Of a stretch of DNA of 64,000 nucleotides, positions 1 to 8,070 are shown piece after piece. Made by a program: the position numbers and the translations under genes. Location of the stretch: positions 21,519-85,518 of the forward strand of contig JAFMFM010000003.1 of NCBI GenBank assembly GCA_017856115.1. The letters run 5' to 3'. The DNA comes from Actinomycetota bacterium (GTDB taxonomy: Bacteria > Actinomycetota > Acidimicrobiia > Acidimicrobiales > Ilumatobacteraceae). Positions within the stretch are counted from its first letter, which is position 1, and every line of letters starts with the position of its first letter. The notes under the pieces were generated by a model that saw only the letters and a list, made by a program, of their open reading frames with translations, was not told the DNA's origin and did no database searches.

Positions 1-1003
1 GTCGATACGGCAGCGCCGACAGGAGTCGTTCGAACAGTGCACTTGCCCGTTTGTTGTCCAGAGCCGACAACACGTCGTCCAAGACCACCAACGGAGGTGT
101 ACCCCAACGTTGCGACACCAGATGATGCACCGCCATTCGTAGCGCGAGACCGAGCGAGTGTTGCTCGCCGTGCGAACCCTGGGTGCGTGAGGCGAAATCA
201 TCGAGCGACACCACCATGTCGTCCCGGTGGGGTCCGACCGTGCTGGAACCCCGCCGTAGGTCGTCTTCCCGCGACTCGCGCAGAGCACACGCCAATCCCG
301 CCTCTCGCCAGGGGGCGTCGTAGGCAAGAAGCAGCGAACACTCATCACCAACCAATGCCCGATACGACGATTGGGCGAGTGGCAACAACTCTTGGATCAA
401 TTCAGCGCGAGCACGACCCACTTCGTCGCCAACGGCGGCCAACTTTTCGTCCCAGGCATCCAACGCATCGAAGGTTGACGCACTCGGTCGATAACCGGAC
501 TCCTTCAACAGTGCATTGCGTTGTCGAAGCACGCGCTCCAGTTCGTTGATGGTGTCCTGACGAGCGGGGTCGAGTGACACCACTGCGTCGTCCAGTAGCG
601 ACCTGCGTAACGACGCCGCACCGTGGACCAGATTGCGGTCATCGGGCGTGAACACCGTGGTTCGCAACACCGAAAGGAGATCCCGAGTTCGTGTTACGCG
701 TTTGCGGTTCACCTGCGCAACGGATCGACCGGCACTTTTCAGCTCTATCTCCACGAGAAACTCACGGAGATCGTCGTGAACGATGTCGGCGCGCAGAAAG
801 GCGCTTGCTGCATCTTTTCGTACCACGGCATCGTTGGCAACGCCTCGGAACGACTTCATGGTGGAGAGCACCACCAGTGCCTCCACGAGATTGGTTTTTC
901 CCTGTGCATTGTCGCCGGTGAGGGCGTGCACACCGGACCCGAGGGCGAGATGCAACGTGGAGTAATTGCGAAAATCGGTGAGCTGCAGCGAGCGAACGAT
1001 CAC
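1..1003 (-). CDS. recF: DNA replication/repair protein RecF (3' end beyond window)
   Basis: RecF is an SMC/ABC-like ATPase that loads RecO/RecR and RecA at gapped DNA during repair and fork restart. Translating the minus strand from GTG at 1003 gives an open frame of 334 codons to the window edge. It opens IVRSLQLTDFRNY, has a Walker A GDNAQGKTN (about residues 30-38), an ABC-type signature region SHGEQHSLGLALR, and a Walker B/D-loop LVVLDDVLSALD near the cut end, so only about 30-50 residues should be missing. The start overlaps the dnaN stop as GTGA (1000-1003), consistent with the conserved dnaA-dnaN-recF operon and translational coupling. The start is well supported by this overlap and by homology of the first residues. 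Confidence 0.95.
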   Translation of the reverse strand, partial: MIVRSLQLTDFRNYSTLHLALGSGVHALTGDNAQGKTNLVEALVVLSTMKSFRGVANDAVVRKDAASAFLRADIVHDDLREFLVEIELKSAGRSVAQVNRKRVTRTRDLLSVLRTTVFTPDDRNLVHGAASLRRSLLDDAVVSLDPARQDTINELERVLRQRNALLKESGYRPSASTFDALDAWDEKLAAVGDEVGRARAELIQELLPLAQSSYRALVGDECSLLLAYDAPWREAGLACALRESREDDLRRGSSTVGPHRDDMVVSLDDFASRTQGSHGEQHSLGLALRMAVHHLVSQRWGTPPLVVLDDVLSALDNKRASALFERLLSALPYR

Positions 1004-2094
1004 GACGTGAGTCGTTGTGGCATCACCAAGTAGAGATAGCCGTCGTTGGTGGAGCCCCGCAATACCGCTGGCTTGATCGGATCGCTTGATTCGATGGTGA
1101 TGGTCTCACCATTGCACGCCTCCACTCCCTGCAACAGGTAGTCCGGATTGAAACCGATGGTGATCTCGGGGCCGGTGTACTCGGCATCCAACTCTTCGAT
1201 GGTTTCCCCGGTGTCGTTGGTGTGCACCGACAACCTGAGTGAACCGGCACCTTGCGTGAGACGCACCGGAATGGTGTCGCGAGCAAAGACCTTTGATCGG
1301 CGTATGGCATCCAACAACGCCTCGCGGTTGACCGCGAGCTTGTTGGGATACGAGGGCTGAATGAGCTGTTTGTAGTTGGGAAACTGCACGGCCAACAGCG
1401 ACGTGGACAGCGTGGTGTTTCCAACGGTGAACGTGGCACGGTCGGCCGCGAGGCGATAGGTGATGGTCTTGGCGTCCTTGATCAACCGGGACAATTCGCC
1501 AAGTGCTCGGGCAGGAATGATCACCGTGCTCTCCCCCGCAAGGGCCGTTCCTGCAACTTGTCGTACCGCCAGGCGGTAACTGTCGGTGGCGACGAACGTG
1601 AGGCCTTCAGCCTGGTTGGAAATGAGCACTCCCGTTAGGGCCAGTCGACTCAGGTCCGCGCTTGCCGCACGCACCACCTGACGAAGGGCCTCGCCAAACA
1701 CGTCGGCCGACACCGTTCCTTCGGCCGCACTGGCATGGATGATTTTCGGGAAATCCGACGCCGCATAACAGTGCACCGATGAACGGTTTCGTGCAGCTTC
1801 CACCACCAGTGATTCACCCTCGAGTGCAACCTGGATCTTTCCGTCGGGCAGTCCCCGTACCAGGTCGGTGAGTATGCGGGCACTGGGTACCGCAATGCCA
1901 TCGTTTTGCCCTCCAACCGACAGTGTTGCCTGAATCGAAATCTCCTTGTCGGTGGCGGAAAGCGTGAGGGTTTCGCCGGACACCGCCAGTTCGATGCCCG
2001 CAAGTGCCGGCATGGCGCTGGTTCGGGCGGTGGCGATACGGCTCACGTCACCGAGTGCATCGTTGAATTCTGCTCGTTCGACTCGAAATTTCAC
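1000..2094 (-). CDS. dnaN: DNA polymerase III beta sliding clamp
   Basis: This is the ring-shaped processivity clamp that tethers DNA polymerase III and other partners to DNA. The product has 364 residues, the family's usual length, and starts MKFRVERAEFNDAL, with clamp-typical stretches such as RLALTGVLIS and FPNYKQLIQP and the C-terminal end YLYLVMPQRL. The start is GTG at 2094 with a good ribosome site (TGAGGAT) 9-15 bases upstream. It lies downstream of dnaA on the same strand across a 250-bp gap and is coupled to recF by a 4-base overlap. Nothing unusual was seen. Confidence 0.98.
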   Translation of the reverse strand: MKFRVERAEFNDALGDVSRIATARTSAMPALAGIELAVSGETLTLSATDKEISIQATLSVGGQNDGIAVPSARILTDLVRGLPDGKIQVALEGESLVVEAARNRSSVHCYAASDFPKIIHASAAEGTVSADVFGEALRQVVRAASADLSRLALTGVLISNQAEGLTFVATDSYRLAVRQVAGTALAGESTVIIPARALGELSRLIKDAKTITYRLAADRATFTVGNTTLSTSLLAVQFPNYKQLIQPSYPNKLAVNREALLDAIRRSKVFARDTIPVRLTQGAGSLRLSVHTNDTGETIEELDAEYTGPEITIGFNPDYLLQGVEACNGETITIESSDPIKPAVLRGSTNDGYLYLVMPQRLTS

Positions 2095-2344
2095 GGTTGG
2101 ATCCTCATTGCGTTGAAGTGGTGATTACGACGATGGAAGGTAAGAAAGTCAATAACAGTAATAAGTGCTGTGGATTGTGGATGGAGCAGATGTTTCCCAG
2201 CGTAGACAAGGCTCCCAGCACCCACAGGCACGTGCGCACCACGCACACCTTGCACGCGTGTCGTTTGGGGTCGTGGAAGAACCCGACCTTTTTCAACACC
2301 TGATGCACAGTCCGTCCACCGGCTACCCACAATCAGCGGTGACA
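2095..2344. other. dnaN-dnaA intergenic region, candidate oriC
   Basis: This 250-bp non-coding gap lies at the place where mycobacteria and streptomycetes carry oriC (between dnaA and dnaN). It contains an AT-richer stretch (about 2122-2168), followed at once by two overlapping DnaA-box-like sites on the reverse strand (TGTGGATTG at 2170 and TGTGGATGG at 2176), and a third weak site (CTACCCACA at 2323-2331). None matches the TTGTCCACA/TTATCCACA consensus exactly. The position argues for an origin; the degenerate boxes leave it uncertain, and the gap upstream of dnaA is the rival candidate. Confidence 0.45.
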
Positions 2345-3763
2345 TCACGAGACCTTCAACATCCGAAGGAGCTCGTTGACCTGGTCGAACACCAATTGGC
2401 GGTCCTTCATCACGTGTTGTGTCTTCTCCACGGCGTGAATCACGGTGGTGTGGTCACGACCACCGAACAATCGGGCGATTGCTGGATAGGACAGATCGGT
2501 GAGCTCGCGCACAACGTACATGGCGGTTTGGCGGGCCGTCACGATCGGACGCTGACGGCTACGACCCCGAATGGCCTCGACGCTCACCCCGAGATAGTCA
2601 CAGATTTCGGTCAGCAGCTGTTCGGCGCTGCGCTGCTTGCCCGGGCGTCGTGATACCAGATCCACGAGGAGCTCGCGGGCCAGGTCGACATCGATATGGG
2701 TCTTGTTGAGCGATGCATACGCCGCCACGCGAACCAAGGCACCTTCGAGTTCGCGAATGTTCGTGGTGACGCTTGATGCGATGAACTCGAGCACCTCGGG
2801 TGCCGCATCCAGATGTTCTCGTTCTGCCTTGTTCCGCAGGATCGCCAACCGCGTCTCCACATCTGGCGGCTGGATGTCGGTGATGAGACCCCATCGAAAA
2901 CGACCACGCAGACGGTCCTCCAACGTTGGAATGGCATCGGGAACACGGTCACTGGAGATGACGATTTGTTTGCTGGATCCATGCAGTGAGTTGAACGTGT
3001 GGAAGAACTCCTCTTGCAGGCCCTCCTTGCCTTCCATGAATTGGATGTCGTCGATGAGCAACACATCCACTTCGCGATATCGACGCTTGAAGGCACTGAT
3101 GGTGTTGTTGCGGATGCCATCGACGTACTCGTTGAGGAATGCCTCCGTCGATACGTAGCGAACCTCGTAGTTCGGATAGTGCTCGTGCACGTACGAGCCG
3201 ATCGCATGCAACAGGTGCGTTTTGCCCAGACCGGCAGATCCATAGATGAACAGCGGGTTGTAGGAGCGCCCCGGAGTCTCCGCCACTCGTTGGGCCGCGG
3301 CGAGCGCGAACTGGTTGGAGGCGCCTTTTACGAAGGTGTCGAAGGTGTATCGCGGATTGAGACCAATCGCTGCTCCGCGTCCGGTACGAACGCTGACCAC
3401 CGGGGCATTGGTATTTGGCGCGATGAGCGGCGCGACCGCGGACGACGTTGGTGGAGGCGACGGATCGGCCGGCATCGTTCGAACATCGACACTCAATTCA
3501 TGGGCCGCTCCCCCAGCCTCGTTCAATGCATCACGAACGAGCGACATGTATCGGGTGAGCACGCGATCACGTACGAATGCGTTGGGGACGTGCAACTTGA
3601 GGCTCATCGTGCCGCCGACCTTGGCAACCGGCTCGCGTTCAACGACGATGTCGCTGAAGGTCGAGTACCACACGGCTTCGGACACCTGTTGACGCAACAC
3701 CGCTGATGCGCGCTCCCACAACGCCTTGGGCTGGTCGGTGGTATCAACGGTGTCGTTGCTCAT
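2345..3763 (-). CDS. dnaA: Chromosomal replication initiator protein DnaA
   Basis: DnaA is an AAA+ ATPase that binds DnaA boxes and melts oriC. The product has 472 residues from ATG at 3763; the frame is open further upstream but the N-terminus MSNDTVDTTDQPKALWERA fits domain I, and the extension does not. Domain II is a short Pro/Ser-rich linker (about 95-130). Walker A GSAGLGKTHLLHA is at 175-187, Walker B is VLLIDDIQF, and the DnaA signature RDHTTVIHAVEK lies in the C-terminal DNA-binding domain. Three DnaA-box-like sites lie in the upstream 130 bp, consistent with autoregulation. It is transcribed away from rpmH. Confidence 0.98.
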   Translation of the reverse strand: MSNDTVDTTDQPKALWERASAVLRQQVSEAVWYSTFSDIVVEREPVAKVGGTMSLKLHVPNAFVRDRVLTRYMSLVRDALNEAGGAAHELSVDVRTMPADPSPPPTSSAVAPLIAPNTNAPVVSVRTGRGAAIGLNPRYTFDTFVKGASNQFALAAAQRVAETPGRSYNPLFIYGSAGLGKTHLLHAIGSYVHEHYPNYEVRYVSTEAFLNEYVDGIRNNTISAFKRRYREVDVLLIDDIQFMEGKEGLQEEFFHTFNSLHGSSKQIVISSDRVPDAIPTLEDRLRGRFRWGLITDIQPPDVETRLAILRNKAEREHLDAAPEVLEFIASSVTTNIRELEGALVRVAAYASLNKTHIDVDLARELLVDLVSRRPGKQRSAEQLLTEICDYLGVSVEAIRGRSRQRPIVTARQTAMYVVRELTDLSYPAIARLFGGRDHTTVIHAVEKTQHVMKDRQLVFDQVNELLRMLKVS

Positions 3764-4018
3764 GACGTGCTCTTTCTTGTCCACAGGGACACCCACATGA
3801 TGTGGAGAATCCCATTCGTGTAGTTCTCGATTGCTGTGTGCCGCACGGAACCCGAGGTGCGGGGAGAGGCAACGTAGCACGTTTTCCACAGGGGGCAAAA
3901 TGTCAAATCACATCGCGGGAGTTCTTGATGATGTCGGGGCGTTGTGAGGTTTCGCACGCTGCCCTAGCCTGAAGGACGTTGCTTCCAATCGCCTTGAAAG
4001 TGACGTCAGGAGAGAGGC
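3764..4018. promoter_or_regulatory. dnaA-rpmH divergent promoter region, alternative origin candidate
   Basis: This 255-bp gap separates the divergent dnaA and rpmH genes. It holds one exact actinobacterial DnaA box (TTGTCCACA 3777-3785) and two one-mismatch boxes (TGTGGAGAA 3801-3809, TTTTCCACA 3882-3890). It must contain the promoters of dnaA and of the rpmH-rnpA operon. The boxes may serve autoregulation of dnaA, origin function, or both. Gene orientations diverge exactly here, as expected near the origin, but the boxes are fewer than in a typical bacterial oriC. Confidence 0.5.
3777..3785 (+). promoter_or_regulatory. DnaA box (exact consensus TTGTCCACA)
   Basis: The nonamer TTGTCCACA is an exact match to the actinobacterial DnaA-box consensus. 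It lies 13 bases upstream of the dnaA start codon, between the gene and its presumed promoter, where DnaA binding would block transcription. Confidence 0.7.
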
Positions 4019-4153
4019 GTGAAACGTACATTCCAACCCAGCAAGCGTCGTCGTGCAAAAAAACACGGATTTCGTAAGCGGATGAAGACCCGAGCCGGTC
4101 GTGCCGTATTGAAATCGCGCCGCTCCAAGGGTCGCGCCCGTTTGTCGGCGTGA
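4019..4153 (+). CDS. rpmH: 50S ribosomal protein L34
   Basis: L34 is a small basic protein of the large ribosomal subunit. The frame from GTG 4019 to TGA 4153 encodes 44 residues, starting [20 protein letters not shown] and ending SKGRARLSA, which is a full-length L34. A strong ribosome site AGGAGAG lies a few bases upstream. Its stop overlaps the rnpA start (GTGA, 4150-4153). This is the conserved rpmH-rnpA-yidD-yidC order. Confidence 0.97.
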   Translation: MKRTFQPSKRRRAKKHGFRKRMKTRAGRAVLKSRRSKGRARLSA

Positions 4154-4521
4154 TCAGCCGGATTTCTCGTCGCGCCGGATTTGCCCGTTTTTCGGGATCC
4201 CGAGCGACTCGACACCAGGGACTGAGCGTGCGGGTAGTGAGAGACGAGGCCGCCAACGGCGTTCATGTGGCATTCTCAACCCCAAAACGCATCGGCACTG
4301 CAGTGGTTCGCAATCGGGTTCGACGGCAGCTGCGAGAGGTGATGCGTACGCACGCACCACACCTTCCTTCAGGTTGGTACCTCATCGGCGTTGATCATCT
4401 CCCTGTGGACAACAGTTGGGGACAACTCAACGCAACACTGCAAACGCTCCTCCCATCGAATCGGGGAGAAGGCTCTGACCCTCGTCCCGCACGCACCACA
4501 CCACCCGAGCAGGGCATGTGA
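4150..4521 (+). CDS. rnpA: Ribonuclease P protein component
   Basis: This is the protein subunit of RNase P, which assists the catalytic RNA in 5' maturation of tRNAs. The 123-residue product has the family signature around [13 protein letters not shown] with the preceding [12 protein letters not shown] strand. The start GTG 4150 overlaps the rpmH stop and the end overlaps yidD (GTGA, 4518-4521), so three genes are coupled. A perfect DnaA box (TGTGGACAA, 4404-4412) lies inside the coding sequence. Confidence 0.95.
   Translation: MISRISRRAGFARFSGSRATRHQGLSVRVVRDEAANGVHVAFSTPKRIGTAVVRNRVRRQLREVMRTHAPHLPSGWYLIGVDHLPVDNSWGQLNATLQTLLPSNRGEGSDPRPARTTPPEQGM
4404..4412 (-). promoter_or_regulatory. 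DnaA box inside rnpA
   Basis: TGTGGACAA on the plus strand is the exact reverse complement of TTGTCCACA. It lies within the rnpA coding sequence about 0.6 kb from dnaA. It may add to origin-proximal DnaA binding, or be coincidental. Confidence 0.5.
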
Positions 4522-4814
4522 CGAACGTCACACCAAATTCTGCGGTTGTCCACAGCCTGGGGAAAGCGCAGCGAGCGATGCTGCGGGCGATCGAGTGGTA
4601 TCAGTCGCAACGAACGGGGGCTCTGTCACCCTGTCGCTTCTTTCCATCGTGTTCGGAGTACACCCATGAGGCCATCACGCAACACGGACCATGGCACGGA
4701 CTCTGGCTGGGGCTCCGTCGCATGAGTCGTTGTCGGCCCTTTGGCCCGTCCGGCTACGACCCAGTTCCCGAGGCATCGTCATGTTGCAATCACAACGCCC
4801 CACAGAAAGGCTGA
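4518..4814 (+). CDS. yidD: Membrane protein insertion efficiency factor YidD
   Basis: YidD is a small membrane-associated protein that helps YidC insert membrane proteins. The 98-residue product carries the family's core: a basic amphipathic region, then [18 protein letters not shown] with the conserved cysteines, and the [14 protein letters not shown] motif. It starts at GTG 4518, overlapping the rnpA stop, and precedes yidC by 6 bases. A DnaA box (TTGTCCACA, 4546-4554) lies in its first codons. Confidence 0.95.
   Translation: MTNVTPNSAVVHSLGKAQRAMLRAIEWYQSQRTGALSPCRFFPSCSEYTHEAITQHGPWHGLWLGLRRMSRCRPFGPSGYDPVPEASSCCNHNAPQKG
4546..4554 (+). promoter_or_regulatory. DnaA box at the start of yidD
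   Basis: TTGTCCACA is an exact actinobacterial DnaA-box match, 142 bases downstream of the box in rnpA and in the opposite orientation to it. It lies within the early yidD coding sequence. Confidence 0.5.
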
Positions 4815-4820
4815 CGTTTG

Positions 4821-5780
4821 ATGTTTGACCCCATTTTTGACGCCGTCGGATGGTTGATCGCGTGGATTTACTCCTGGAGCAACGACTACTCGATCTCCAT
4901 CGGCATGATGGCGGTCGTCGTGATGCTGGTGATCACACCGCTGACGTTGAAGAGCACACGAGGCATGTTGGAGATGCAACGCCTCCAGCCAGAGTTGCGA
5001 CGACTGCAGATCGAGCACAAGGGTGATCGCCAGGGTCTCAATGAGGCCATGATGAAGCTCTACCAGGAGCACAAGGTGAACCCACTGGCGTCCTGTTTGC
5101 CCTTGTTGGCCCAGATGCCGGTGTTCATCCTGATGTTCCGATTGTTGACGGGACTCACCTACCGCCCGTCACCCGATGTTGGATTTGCCCCCAAACACCT
5201 GGCGGAGTCGTCGGAGCTGTACCAGTCCCTCGTCGGCCGCGACGAGATGCGATCCATTGGTCTGGATCTTGCCGTCACTCCCATCACGGTAATGCGCGAC
5301 AATTTCGCACGAGGCCTCGTTTATGCCGGACTCGTTGCAGCGCTGGCACTGTTGTATTTCGTTCAGCAACGGATGGTGGCATCGCGCACGGTCAGTCCGA
5401 CGATGTCGGCAAGTCAACAAAAGATCATGCAGTACCTGCCGGTGGTTTTTGCCGTGTTTCAGGTGATACTGCCCACCGGTTTGATCGTGTATTACTTCGT
5501 GCAGGCTGCGGTACGAATTGGTCAACAGGCCTACATCACGAAACGCTTCTATGGTGGCGACGATTCGATTGGTCGCCAAGCCCAACAAGCCAGCGCAAAG
5601 GCCCGTGAACTAAAAGAAGACGACACCAAGAGGGCGAAAAAGCAAGAAAAATCGGGTAAAACCGACGAGTTCACCAGCAAGCGAGTGACGCCCCCAAAGA
5701 ACAAGCCAACCACGCAGATCACCCCTCCGACACCCGGCGCAAAGTCTCCACCGAAGCGCCCAAAACCACCACAGCGATAA
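4821..5780 (+). CDS. yidC: Membrane protein insertase YidC
   Basis: YidC inserts and folds inner-membrane proteins, with or without Sec. The 319-residue product is the short actinobacterial/Gram-positive form without the large periplasmic domain. It has five hydrophobic segments (for example LASCLPLLAQMPVFILMFRL, and the last one YLPVVFAVFQVILPTGLIVY), and a conserved arginine-rich cytosolic region after the first TM pair. A lysine/proline-rich tail (about 250-319) probably contacts ribosomes. ATG 4821 is chosen over an in-frame TTG one codon earlier. The gene sits between yidD and jag as in most actinobacteria. Confidence 0.96.
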   Translation: MFDPIFDAVGWLIAWIYSWSNDYSISIGMMAVVVMLVITPLTLKSTRGMLEMQRLQPELRRLQIEHKGDRQGLNEAMMKLYQEHKVNPLASCLPLLAQMPVFILMFRLLTGLTYRPSPDVGFAPKHLAESSELYQSLVGRDEMRSIGLDLAVTPITVMRDNFARGLVYAGLVAALALLYFVQQRMVASRTVSPTMSASQQKIMQYLPVVFAVFQVILPTGLIVYYFVQAAVRIGQQAYITKRFYGGDDSIGRQAQQASAKARELKEDDTKRAKKQEKSGKTDEFTSKRVTPPKNKPTTQITPPTPGAKSPPKRPKPPQR

Positions 5781-5829
5781 GCGATATACCACAACTGTCT
5801 CACATATCTCTCAACAAGGAGCACACACA

Positions 5830-6642
5830 ATGGAATGGGTAACAATCACCGCAGCAACGATGGAGGACGCCAAGGCAATGGCCCTCGATCAACTTGGGGT
5901 TGCCGCTGAGGATGCCGAGATTGAAGTCGTAGAGGAGCCAAAGCCAGGTTTGTTCGGCCGCATGCGTGGCGAGGCGGTGGTGCGTGCACGAGTTCGACCA
6001 ACCTCGACACGTGAGTCGACGCGTCGTGACCGTGGAGGTGAACGTTCCGAACGAGGCGATCGTCGTGGCGGCCGGACCCGGCAACGTCCACGCAATGGAG
6101 AGCGCCGCCGCGAGCGCGGTCCGTCGGATCGAAGTGCTGACGATGAGGCCCCACGTCGGGAAGACGCCCCCAAGGTGCCCGTGACCACGGTGCGTGACGC
6201 AGCGACCACATTTTTGGAAGGGCTGTTTGCAGCAGCAGACCTCTCCGCTCGAGTGGAATCATCGATCGATGGTGATGACATTGAAATTGCGGTGCACGGT
6301 GACCAACTCACCATGTTCGTCGGCGCCCGTGGCATGACCTTGACTCAGTTGCAGGACATCACTCGAGTGGTCAGCCAACGACGCCTGGGCGACCACGACA
6401 CCCGCTTGCGAGTGGATGTCGGTGGCTATCGTCAGCGCCGTAAGGATGCGCTCGGTCGATTCGCCCAAAAAGTGGCCAACGACGTGATGGAAACTGGCAC
6501 CCCACGCATCTTGGAGCCAATGAATTCCGCCGATCGAAAGATTGTGCATGACACGTTGGCCACCGTGGAGGGTGTTGTCACCCACTCCGAGGGCGATGAC
6601 CCATTCCGTCGGGTGGTGGTTTCGCGAGCTCCCGGAGCCTAA
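5830..6642 (+). CDS. jag: Jag/KhpB family RNA-binding protein (Jag_N, KH, R3H)
   Basis: Jag/KhpB is a cytosolic RNA-binding protein linked to envelope growth and found next to yidC. The 270-residue product has an N-terminal Jag_N domain (about 1-55, including KPGLFGRMRGEAVV). A very arginine-rich linker (about 60-115) follows, then a KH-type domain (DIEIAVHGDQLTMFVGARG) and a C-terminal R3H domain with the RKIVHDTL core. ATG 5830 follows a clear AAGGAG site. The charged linker is longer than in firmicute homologues. Confidence 0.93.
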   Translation: MEWVTITAATMEDAKAMALDQLGVAAEDAEIEVVEEPKPGLFGRMRGEAVVRARVRPTSTRESTRRDRGGERSERGDRRGGRTRQRPRNGERRRERGPSDRSADDEAPRREDAPKVPVTTVRDAATTFLEGLFAAADLSARVESSIDGDDIEIAVHGDQLTMFVGARGMTLTQLQDITRVVSQRRLGDHDTRLRVDVGGYRQRRKDALGRFAQKVANDVMETGTPRILEPMNSADRKIVHDTLATVEGVVTHSEGDDPFRRVVVSRAPGA

Positions 6643-6679
6643 GGGCCCCCTGCCACCCCATCCGACCTACGCTGGGTCG

Positions 6680-7237
6680 GTGCCAGATTCCGGACAAGAA
6701 CGGCTGCTCGTCGACGTCTTGTCGCGTGCACAGGCCGAGGGGGCGCTCGGACAACGGCCAATAGCTGACGTGATTCAGCATGCGCGGTCGTTTGTTGACG
6801 CACTCCCCTCGGACGTCACCACGGTGATGGATATTGGCTCCGGAGCAGGCGTTCCCGGGCTCATTATCGCACTGGACCGCCCCACCGTGCAGCTCACATT
6901 GGTGGATCGACGGGCAAAGCGGGTGGATGCACTACGTCGAGCCATCGCGATGTTGGAGTGGGGCGATCGTGTGGTTGCCCATGAAGGCGATGTCAACCAG
7001 TTGAGCCGAGATCCGGCGTGGGAGGGAACCCAGGATGCTGTGGTAGCACGAGGTTTTGGGGAGCCTGCTCGGACGCTCCCCCTTGCCCGTCAATTGGTGA
7101 GGGTCGGAGGTTGGCTGGTCATCAGCGAGCCACCGCCGGAACGGGGATCCCGGTGGGATCCGGCCTGGGTTGCCTCCCTCGGGTTGAGTTCCCCGGAGCG
7201 TTGTGGTGCGGTGGTTCGGTTCCACGTGGAACAGTGA
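6680..7237 (+). CDS. rsmG: 16S rRNA (guanine(527)-N(7))-methyltransferase RsmG
   Basis: RsmG methylates G527 of 16S rRNA using S-adenosylmethionine. The product has the GidB fold signature: the SAM-binding motif VMDIGSGAGVPGLIIAL, LTLVDRRAKRVDALRRA, and the later DAVVARGFGEPARTLPLA. GTG 6680 is the first start giving a family-like N-terminus (185 residues); upstream codons of the open frame overlap jag and are not family-like, so the start is tentative. The last codons contain a 14-bp perfect palindrome that resembles a parS site. Confidence 0.9.
   Translation: MPDSGQERLLVDVLSRAQAEGALGQRPIADVIQHARSFVDALPSDVTTVMDIGSGAGVPGLIIALDRPTVQLTLVDRRAKRVDALRRAIAMLEWGDRVVAHEGDVNQLSRDPAWEGTQDAVVARGFGEPARTLPLARQLVRVGGWLVISEPPPERGSRWDPAWVASLGLSSPERCGAVVRFHVEQ
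7219..7232. promoter_or_regulatory. parS-like centromere site (GTTCCACGTGGAAC)
   Basis: This perfect 14-bp palindrome closely resembles the bacterial parS core GTTTCACGTGAAAC, with one symmetric substitution in each half. It lies in the end of rsmG, 65 bp before parA. ParB encoded at 8057 would bind and spread from such a site. A position beside parAB near the origin is typical of parS. Confidence 0.75.
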
Positions 7238-7296
7238 CCCCCTCCTGATTCGTGGTGTTCGGGGTGATTCCCGAACTGCGATACCGTAGAAGGGTG

Positions 7297-8070
7297 ATGT
7301 CTCCTCCGCCCCGGGTCATAGCGGTTGCCAACCAAAAGGGTGGCGTCGGAAAGACGACATCCGTCGTCAATCTGTCCGCAAGCATTGCCCTCTTGGGACA
7401 TCGAGTGTTGGTGGTCGACTTGGATCCGCAAGGTAACGCCTCAACCGGACTGGGAATCGACATTCGGTCGCTCAACAACAGCGTCTACGACGTCCTGCTG
7501 CATGAAACACCAATTGACGACGTGGTGCAGGCGAGTGCAGTAAGAGGGTTGTTCGTGGTGCCCGCAAATCTGGATTTGGCTGGCGCAGAGATCGAACTCG
7601 TGCCAATGATGGGTCGCGAGACACGACTCCGCAAGGCCATCGAACGAGTCGCCGCCGATTATGCGTACGTGTTCATTGACTGTCCGCCATCACTCGGTCT
7701 GCTGACCGTCAATGCCTTGACCGCCGCCGCCGAAGTGCTGGTGCCGGTGCAGTGCGAGTACTACGCCCTGGAGGGACTTGCTCAACTCCTGCGAAACATC
7801 GAACTGGTGAACAAAAACCTCAATCCCACGTTGCAGGTCAGCACGATATTGTGCCAGATGTACGACAACCGAACCAAGCTGTCCGCGGATGTGGTGCGAG
7901 AGGTGCGACAGCACTTCGGCGCAAAGGTCCTTCAAACGGTGATCCCACGTACGGTAAAAATTGCCGAGTCTCCCAGCCACGGTCAGCCTGCGGTGGTACT
8001 CGACCCCTCAGGTGTGGGGGCAAAGGCGTATATGGCAGCTGCACAGGAGGTAGTCAATGGCCGGTCTTAA
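7297..8070 (+). CDS. parA: Chromosome partitioning ATPase ParA
   Basis: ParA is a deviant Walker ATPase that forms a DNA-bound gradient moving ParB-parS complexes. The 257-residue product begins with the deviant Walker A motif KGGVGKTTSVV (about 14-24) and has LVVDLDPQGNASTGLG and IDCPPSLGLLTVNAL. ATG 7297 is chosen because the family starts just before this motif and a GTAGAAGG ribosome site precedes it; the frame is open further upstream. Its last 14 bases overlap parB. Confidence 0.97.
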   Translation: MSPPPRVIAVANQKGGVGKTTSVVNLSASIALLGHRVLVVDLDPQGNASTGLGIDIRSLNNSVYDVLLHETPIDDVVQASAVRGLFVVPANLDLAGAEIELVPMMGRETRLRKAIERVAADYAYVFIDCPPSLGLLTVNALTAAAEVLVPVQCEYYALEGLAQLLRNIELVNKNLNPTLQVSTILCQMYDNRTKLSADVVREVRQHFGAKVLQTVIPRTVKIAESPSHGQPAVVLDPSGVGAKAYMAAAQEVVNGRS

